Part shown: piece after piece, positions 34,829 through 39,542 of the stretch
How positions within the stretch are numbered: position 1 is the stretch's first letter
How the letters are laid out: each line of letters opens with the position of its first letter
DNA from: Psychrobacter sp. 4Bb
GTDB lineage: Bacteria; Pseudomonadota; Gammaproteobacteria; Pseudomonadales; Moraxellaceae
Assembly: GCF_002836735.1 (NCBI RefSeq)
Contig: NZ_PJAS01000036.1
Span: 1 to 39,542, forward strand
DNA: 39,542 nucleotides
Direction: 5' to 3'
Notes under the pieces: model-generated
Told to the model about the DNA's origin: nothing
The model's input: only the letters and a program-made list of their open reading frames with translations
Database searches by the model: none
Made by a program: the position numbers and the translations under genes

Positions 34829-35410
34829 ATGACAGATATTACTTCAGAACCACAGTTTGATAACTTCTTTGCCCTATTTGAGCAGCCTGTACAATTTGAA
34901 ATTAATCAAAGCAGTCTAGAGCAACGTTTGCGCTTGCTGCAGAAACGCTATCATCCTGATAATGTTGCTAAAAGTCAGACCGATATGGTTCAAGCACAGT
35001 TGCAGTCTGAAAAAGCGTCGGCTTTAATCAATCAAGCGTATCAAACGCTAAGCGCTCCTGATAGTCGTGCCGGTTATTTACTAGATATGGCAGATCAAGC
35101 ACAAAACATAGAGCACTCAATCGCAGACTTGGATTTTTTGGAAGATGCGATGCAGATGCGTATGGATCTAGATGATGCTATCGAAGACAAAGATCTTGTA
35201 GCCTTGCAGCAATTACAACCTCAAATTACAGAGCGCCTAGCAAATCAATCTGAACGCTTCAATAATGCTTATCAAAATCAAGATTGGCAGACAGCGATTG
35301 ATGCGACACAGAAGCTAAAATTTTTAGTTAAGCTAAATGCTGATGTGACGACTGGGCTTGATGATGTTGCAAATTCATCACATTCAGATGACGATGACTT
35401 ATACGTCTAA
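34829..35410 (+). CDS. hscB: Fe-S assembly co-chaperone HscB
   Basis: J-domain protein that brings IscU to HscA and stimulates its ATPase. The J-domain motif HPD is at 42-44 (RYHPDNVA) after FALFEQPVQFEINQSSLEQRLRLLQKRY, and the C-terminal three-helix domain contains DFLEDAMQMRMDLDDAIED, which recognises IscU. 193 residues from the chosen start; an ATG at 34790 would add 13 lysine-rich residues. AAGG lies before both this start and, less clearly, the upstream one, so the choice is uncertain. The tail DVANSSHSDDDDLYV is acidic. The 174-nt gap after iscA shows nothing else. Confidence 0.92.
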   Translation: MTDITSEPQFDNFFALFEQPVQFEINQSSLEQRLRLLQKRYHPDNVAKSQTDMVQAQLQSEKASALINQAYQTLSAPDSRAGYLLDMADQAQNIEHSIADLDFLEDAMQMRMDLDDAIEDKDLVALQQLQPQITERLANQSERFNNAYQNQDWQTAIDATQKLKFLVKLNADVTTGLDDVANSSHSDDDDLYV

Positions 35411-35619
35411 ACATCTATGGTTATATCTCTCACTAATAAGCTAAATTCTGTATATTTGGTTAAAATAGTGACCGTGATACCGTATAATCTTTGAGTCTAA
35501 GCGCATCAAACTGTCAGAATCCTTATTCCATGGAATGAGATTACCGACGTTAAGCTCTCGTACTACATATGCTATATTTGCTCCATTTCACTTATTCATT
35601 TTATCTCTGAGTTATCCTT

Positions 35620-37500
35620 ATGTCTTTAATGCAAATTGCTGAACCCAATCAAAGCGCTCAACCTCACCAACATAAATTTGGCTTGGGCATCGACCTTGGT
35701 ACTACACGCTCTTTGGTTGCTGTGGTGCGTTCAGGTAAGGCACAAGTCTTAGAGGCAGGTTCAGCGACAGATACATTATTACCGTCTGTTGTCTATTATC
35801 CAGCAACTGGCACGCCATTGGTTGGCTATGACGCCCTAGCGCATTTAGCGGATGATCCAAAAAATACGATCGTCTCGGCTAAGCGTTTTATGGGTCGTAG
35901 TCAAGCTGATATCAAATTCTCTCATCCTTATGAGTTGTCTGGTAATAAAGATGATATGCCTGCATTTGTAACGGCTCAAGGTGAGGTTTCTCCTGTTGCA
36001 GTATCAGCACGTATCTTAGCCGCTCTTGAGCAGCGTGCAGCGAGTGCCTTACCTGCAGATAGCATTGAAGGTGCCGTGATTACGGTTCCCGCTTATTTTG
36101 ATGAAGCACAGCGTCAAGCAACCAAAGATGCCGCTCAAGCAGCGGGTATCAACGTACTTCGCTTGTTGAATGAACCAACGGCGGCGGCGGTCGCTTACGG
36201 GCTTGACCAATCATCAGAAGACAGTAAAAAAGAAAGCTATTACTTAATCTATGATTTGGGCGGTGGTACTTTTGACGTCTCTATCTTAAAGCTTACCGAC
36301 GGCGTCTTTGAAGTGTTGGCAACTGGCGGTAATAGCGCACTAGGCGGCGATGATATTGATCGCCTTATTACCAATTGGATTATTAAACAATTAAATATCG
36401 ACCCAAAAGACGTAAGCCTACATGACAAATCAATACTAGCTCAGCAAGCCAAGGCTTATAAACAAGCATTGACTGATGCTGAACAAGTAGATATCAATGT
36501 CACTGTCAATGGTCAGTCTTATCAAGGCGTATTAAGCCGTACAGATGTGCTAACTATCGTAGAACCTGTCAGTCGCCGTACGCTAAGCGTGTGCGAACAA
36601 GTCCTACGCGATGCCAAGCTGTCTACTACAGATCTAGATGAAGTTATCTTAGTGGGCGGTTCGACTCGTATGCCTGCCGTGCAGCAAGTCGTGACTGAGT
36701 TTTTTGCTAAGCAGCCACTTTGCCGCCTGAATCCAGATGAAGTGGTTGCCTTAGGTGCTGCCCAGACTGCTCACCAACTGGTTAATGGCGATAGTGACAA
36801 CAATTTGTTGTTATTGGACGTAACGCCATTATCATTAGGTCTTGAGACCATGGGCGGTTTGGTTGAAGTACTCATCCCACGCAACACGCCTATCCCTGTG
36901 AAGAAACGTCAGGTATTTACCACGTATCAAGATGGTCAAACAGGCATGGTGATTCATGTGGTGCAAGGTGAGCGTGAAACGGTGGAAAACTGTCGTTCTC
37001 TTGGACGTTTCGAGCTGTATGGCATCCCGCCAATGAAAGCTGGGTTTGCGCGTATCGAAGTTACCTTTAGTATTGATGCTAATGGTCAGCTTACTGTTAG
37101 TGCGCAGGAAACTACGACTAAAACAGAAAGCAAGATCGAGATTGTGCCTTCTTATGGTCTATCAGATGAGCAGAAAGAACAGCTGCTTGTTGCAGGGTTT
37201 AAATACGCAGAAGAAGACAAAAATGCACGGTCTTTAATTGAGACAAAAGTAGAAGCGGAACGTGAAGTACTTGCCCTAGAGTCGGCACTTAACGAATTTG
37301 CAGCATTACTCTCTGTCGAAGAACAACAATCACTAGCAGAGCATATACAGGCGCTACGTAATTCTCTTAGTACTAATGACTTAGCGCTTATTGAAGCACA
37401 ACAAGCACAGCTCAAGCCGCATAGTGATGCCTTTGCTGCACGTATTATGAATCAAAGCGTCAAGACCAGTATGGCCGGTACTAGTGCCAAAGACTGGTAA
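35620..37500 (+). CDS. hscA: Fe-S assembly chaperone HscA
   Basis: Hsp70-family chaperone dedicated to cluster release from IscU through its LPPVK motif. 626 residues (E. coli 616). The ATPase domain begins FGLGIDLGTTRSLVAVVRSG and has AVITVPAYFDEAQRQATKDAA, LLNEPTAAAVAYGLD, YDLGGGTFDVSIL and VGGSTRMPAVQ. The substrate-binding domain starts near LLLLDVTPLSLGLETMGGLVE, and a helical lid closes the protein. The preceding gap (35411-35619) contains a lone TATAAT at 35483-35488 with no good -35, and a perfect palindrome ATTCCATGGAAT at 35525-35536. Confidence 0.97.
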   Translation: MSLMQIAEPNQSAQPHQHKFGLGIDLGTTRSLVAVVRSGKAQVLEAGSATDTLLPSVVYYPATGTPLVGYDALAHLADDPKNTIVSAKRFMGRSQADIKFSHPYELSGNKDDMPAFVTAQGEVSPVAVSARILAALEQRAASALPADSIEGAVITVPAYFDEAQRQATKDAAQAAGINVLRLLNEPTAAAVAYGLDQSSEDSKKESYYLIYDLGGGTFDVSILKLTDGVFEVLATGGNSALGGDDIDRLITNWIIKQLNIDPKDVSLHDKSILAQQAKAYKQALTDAEQVDINVTVNGQSYQGVLSRTDVLTIVEPVSRRTLSVCEQVLRDAKLSTTDLDEVILVGGSTRMPAVQQVVTEFFAKQPLCRLNPDEVVALGAAQTAHQLVNGDSDNNLLLLDVTPLSLGLETMGGLVEVLIPRNTPIPVKKRQVFTTYQDGQTGMVIHVVQGERETVENCRSLGRFELYGIPPMKAGFARIEVTFSIDANGQLTVSAQETTTKTESKIEIVPSYGLSDEQKEQLLVAGFKYAEEDKNARSLIETKVEAEREVLALESALNEFAALLSVEEQQSLAEHIQALRNSLSTNDLALIEAQQAQLKPHSDAFAARIMNQSVKTSMAGTSAKDW

Positions 37501-37520
37501 TAAATATATCGACATATATC

Positions 37521-37540
37521 GCTTAACTGACACGTTAAGC
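37521..37540 (+). repeat. Hairpin between hscA and fdx
   Basis: GCTTAAC pairs perfectly with GTTAAGC around TGACAC; the T-rich stretch TAACTTTTAA follows. Weak as a terminator. Confidence 0.45.
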
Positions 37541-37586
37541 TAACTTTTAATATCTTTTAAATTGATTAGCATCGGACAGATAATTT

Positions 37587-37925
37587 ATGCCAAAAGTTAC
37601 CGTACTACCCCACCACGAAATTTGCCCTGAAGGCGCAGAAGTTGAGCTACAGGCTGGTGAAAACTTATGTAAAGCACTATTAGAAAAAGGCATTAAAATT
37701 GAGCATGCTTGTGAGATGTCAAAAGCTTGTACCACATGCCATGTTGTAGTACGCAAGGGTTTCAACAGTTTGGATGAGATGGATGATATCGAGGCGGATC
37801 TACTTGATCGTGCTTGGGGACTAGAGCCTGACTCACGTTTATCTTGTCAGGTCATGCTTGATGATGATGACTTGACCATCGAAGTTCCTAAATATACCCT
37901 CAATCATGCTAAAGAAAATCATTAA
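37587..37925 (+). CDS. fdx: ISC-type [2Fe-2S] ferredoxin
   Basis: Supplies electrons for cluster assembly. 112 residues, starting MPKVTVLPHHEICPEGAEVE and ending YTLNHAKENH like the E. coli protein (111). Cluster ligands are Cys42, Cys48, Cys51 and Cys87, at the same positions as in E. coli. It ends the operon; iscX, which follows fdx in E. coli, is not present. Confidence 0.97.
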   Translation: MPKVTVLPHHEICPEGAEVELQAGENLCKALLEKGIKIEHACEMSKACTTCHVVVRKGFNSLDEMDDIEADLLDRAWGLEPDSRLSCQVMLDDDDLTIEVPKYTLNHAKENH

Positions 37926-37953
37926 ACACTGATGATACTTCCTAGTTAAGATT

Positions 37954-37987
37954 AAAAAAGGCCAGCTATATGATAGCTGGCCTTTTT
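37954..37987. terminator. Bidirectional terminator ending the isc operon
   Basis: AAAAAGGCCAGCTAT pairs perfectly with ATAGCTGGCCTTTTT around ATG. The A- and T-tracts let it serve the convergent cyclase gene too. Confidence 0.93.
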
Positions 37988-38022
37988 CTATATATGCTTT
38001 TGAGATATCAAACTTGAAACGC

Positions 38023-39444
38023 TTATTTGCGATTGGCATCCTCACGCTTACTTTCTGCTGCTATGTCCTTTACTACTTTTTCTTCCTCTTGCTCGATGCG
38101 TTCCAGTGCAAAATTTAAACGAGCTCTAATATCTTGATAATCATTGTCTTTCATATCTTTAAAATTCAAATGCAAATTGAAACCGGGCAATGTGTGGTCG
38201 ACCCATTTAGAAAGATGACCTGTACTGGCACTAGGGTCAAGTACTTGCCATGCATCGACCTTTTCATCAATACCCTTCAAGCAAAATGCGGCAACGTGCT
38301 CACATTCATAGTTATGGCATATATAATCGTAAGTGCTTTCACTGACCAATATCTGATCTTTGCCCGCACAGGACTCAAGCCTAGAAGCTAGGTTGGCTTC
38401 TTTGCCAATGATGGTATAGCTTAATCGACTATTACTACCAAAATTGCCAACGTGACAGTAGCCAGTGGTGATACCAACACGTATATATAAACCTTCAAAC
38501 CCCATCAACCGCCATTTTTGGCGTAAGGTGCGCATTTCTCGGCGCATATCAATTGCCATCGCCACACAATCTAATGCATCTTGACGCGAGCCGCGACTAT
38601 TAGGCTCACCAAAAAAACATACCATGCCATCGCCGATGAACTTATCAAGCACTGCACCATGCTTATCAGCGATTGACGTCATACAATGCATATAAGTATT
38701 GAGAATGTCTGACAAGTTGTCAGAGCTTAGACTATCAGACAGTTCGGTAAAGCCGATAATATCTGAAAACATGATAGTTATTTTTGCGCGTTTATTAGAA
38801 ACACTAACGGGGCTATCCGATTTGACAATAGGCTCCCAAATTTGTGGTGGCACAAAACGGGTCAGCTTATTGATCACTGATACCATTGTACTTAGGCGTC
38901 CCCCTGCCTTATGGGCAGAAGCCTTATAACCAATGTATTCTTGATATATACGCCAGAACTGATACAAAATAACGCCTAAGCTTGCTACCATTACTATCAA
39001 TGGTAATAAGCCCTCATCAAAGCCCATACTATTCGCATTTAAGACTGTGCTAACGTAGAAAAACACAATGATAGTCACGACAGATACAGATAACAGTCTG
39101 AGGTGATTCTCAGGTCGGCTAAGAATAATACGTACACCAATCAAGGCAGCCAAGCTGATCGATATGACCGTACAACATTGTAGTGAACCGATGACAACCG
39201 ATAATAGAATAATAACGATATTAGACGTCCAAAAGCTGGTCTGGCGTCGGTAGTTGTATATCAGAATCATGAGGCTTGGCAATGTAATAATAACCAATAG
39301 TGCCATTGAGATAGAACGGAAGTCGTAGTATATAGCACGCAAAACAACCGTCAGTATCAACACGAACACTTCTGGATAATCGAAACGACAAACTCCAGCA
39401 TCTTTCAGCGGCGACTTTGGTTTGAATGTCTCTGAGAAGGTCAT
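38023..39444 (-). CDS. Membrane-bound class III adenylate cyclase
   Basis: 473 residues. Six hydrophobic segments (about 25-40, 47-63, 74-90, 93-108, 117-135, 146-164) form the membrane part. After a linker (about 165-215) comes a class III cyclase domain (about 220-405). Metal ligands are Asp228 (FSDIIGFTE) and Asp272 (KFIGDGMVCFFG). Lys268 and Thr344 (YTIIGK) are the pair that selects ATP in bacterial adenylate cyclases, and Asn351 and Arg355 (NLASRLE) stabilise the transition state, so all residues for activity are present and cAMP is the likely product. The layout recalls CyaB of Pseudomonas aeruginosa, which makes cAMP for Vfr, but orthology is not proven. It is convergent with the isc operon. 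Confidence 0.88.
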   Translation of the reverse strand: MTFSETFKPKSPLKDAGVCRFDYPEVFVLILTVVLRAIYYDFRSISMALLVIITLPSLMILIYNYRRQTSFWTSNIVIILLSVVIGSLQCCTVISISLAALIGVRIILSRPENHLRLLSVSVVTIIVFFYVSTVLNANSMGFDEGLLPLIVMVASLGVILYQFWRIYQEYIGYKASAHKAGGRLSTMVSVINKLTRFVPPQIWEPIVKSDSPVSVSNKRAKITIMFSDIIGFTELSDSLSSDNLSDILNTYMHCMTSIADKHGAVLDKFIGDGMVCFFGEPNSRGSRQDALDCVAMAIDMRREMRTLRQKWRLMGFEGLYIRVGITTGYCHVGNFGSNSRLSYTIIGKEANLASRLESCAGKDQILVSESTYDYICHNYECEHVAAFCLKGIDEKVDAWQVLDPSASTGHLSKWVDHTLPGFNLHLNFKDMKDNDYQDIRARLNFALERIEQEEEKVVKDIAAESKREDANRK

Positions 39445-39519
39445 ATGAGATTCACTTAAATAAGGTGAGCTATCTGAGAGACAAAGGCATACTACACTAA
39501 CATATGTACGTTATTTGTC

Positions 39520-39540
39520 CTTATGACGATTTATCATAAG
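39520..39540. repeat. Inverted repeat upstream of the cyclase gene
   Basis: CTTATGA (39520-39526) and TCATAAG (39534-39540) are perfect 7-bp arms seven bases apart, about 80 bp before the cyclase start. It may be an operator for the cyclase or for a gene beyond the edge. Confidence 0.35.
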
Positions 39541-39542
39541 AT

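Noticed and set aside
1..39542. CRISPR arrays, insertion sequences, tRNA and rRNA genes
   Set aside because: No regularly spaced repeats, transposase motifs, or cloverleaf and rRNA sequences were recognised on either strand.

Overview
The window looks like chromosome of a gammaproteobacterium of the Moraxellaceae, most probably Psychrobacter. This rests on the gene orders alaS-lysC-csrA, prmA-DUF3426-fis-purH and iscRSUA-hscBA-fdx, on the protein sequences themselves, and on a moderate G+C content. No database was searched; family names come from motifs recognised by eye.

Layout. (1) 1-1254: the N-terminal 418 codons of a large AT-rich P-loop ATPase that runs off the left edge, the only clearly accessory gene here. 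(2) 1305-3717: aroC (chorismate synthase) and prmB (ribosomal protein uL3 methyltransferase), both on the minus strand. (3) 4058-7840: a secreted L,D-transpeptidase, a small two-helix membrane protein, and a DUF389 membrane protein with an unusual acidic N-terminal domain. (4) 7995-13455: alaS, lysC, csrA and a HopJ-family gene. A folded-looking leader precedes lysC, and lysC contains an internal start that should give a separate beta subunit. (5) 13587-18918: a YeaC-like protein, nadK, a Bax-inhibitor-1 family membrane protein, and a CcoI/FixI-type copper P-type ATPase with an extra ~100-residue segment. (6) 19356-22787: mrcB (PBP1B) followed by a TPR lipoprotein that is probably its activator LpoP; a 17-bp tandem repeat starts inside the last codons of mrcB. 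(7) 22921-27553: prmA, a zinc-ribbon/DUF3426 protein, fis and purH. (8) 27746-30244: ppiD and hupB. (9) 30769-31413: an SCP2-like protein with a coiled coil and a C-terminal membrane anchor. (10) 31809-37925: a complete isc iron-sulfur operon with an IscR-type promoter and several intergenic hairpins. (11) 38023-39444: a membrane-bound class III adenylate cyclase.

How the genes work together. The isc genes form one Fe-S assembly pathway: IscR senses cluster status, IscS supplies sulfur, IscU is the scaffold, HscA/HscB release the cluster, IscA is a carrier and Fdx supplies electrons. mrcB, the LpoP-like lipoprotein and the L,D-transpeptidase all act on peptidoglycan. fis, hupB and csrA are global regulators of DNA topology and mRNA. 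Most of the window is ordinary core genome. The most interesting material is the partial ATPase at the left edge, the lysC leader, the intergenic hairpins in the isc operon, the hairpin before purH, and the repeat at the mrcB stop codon.
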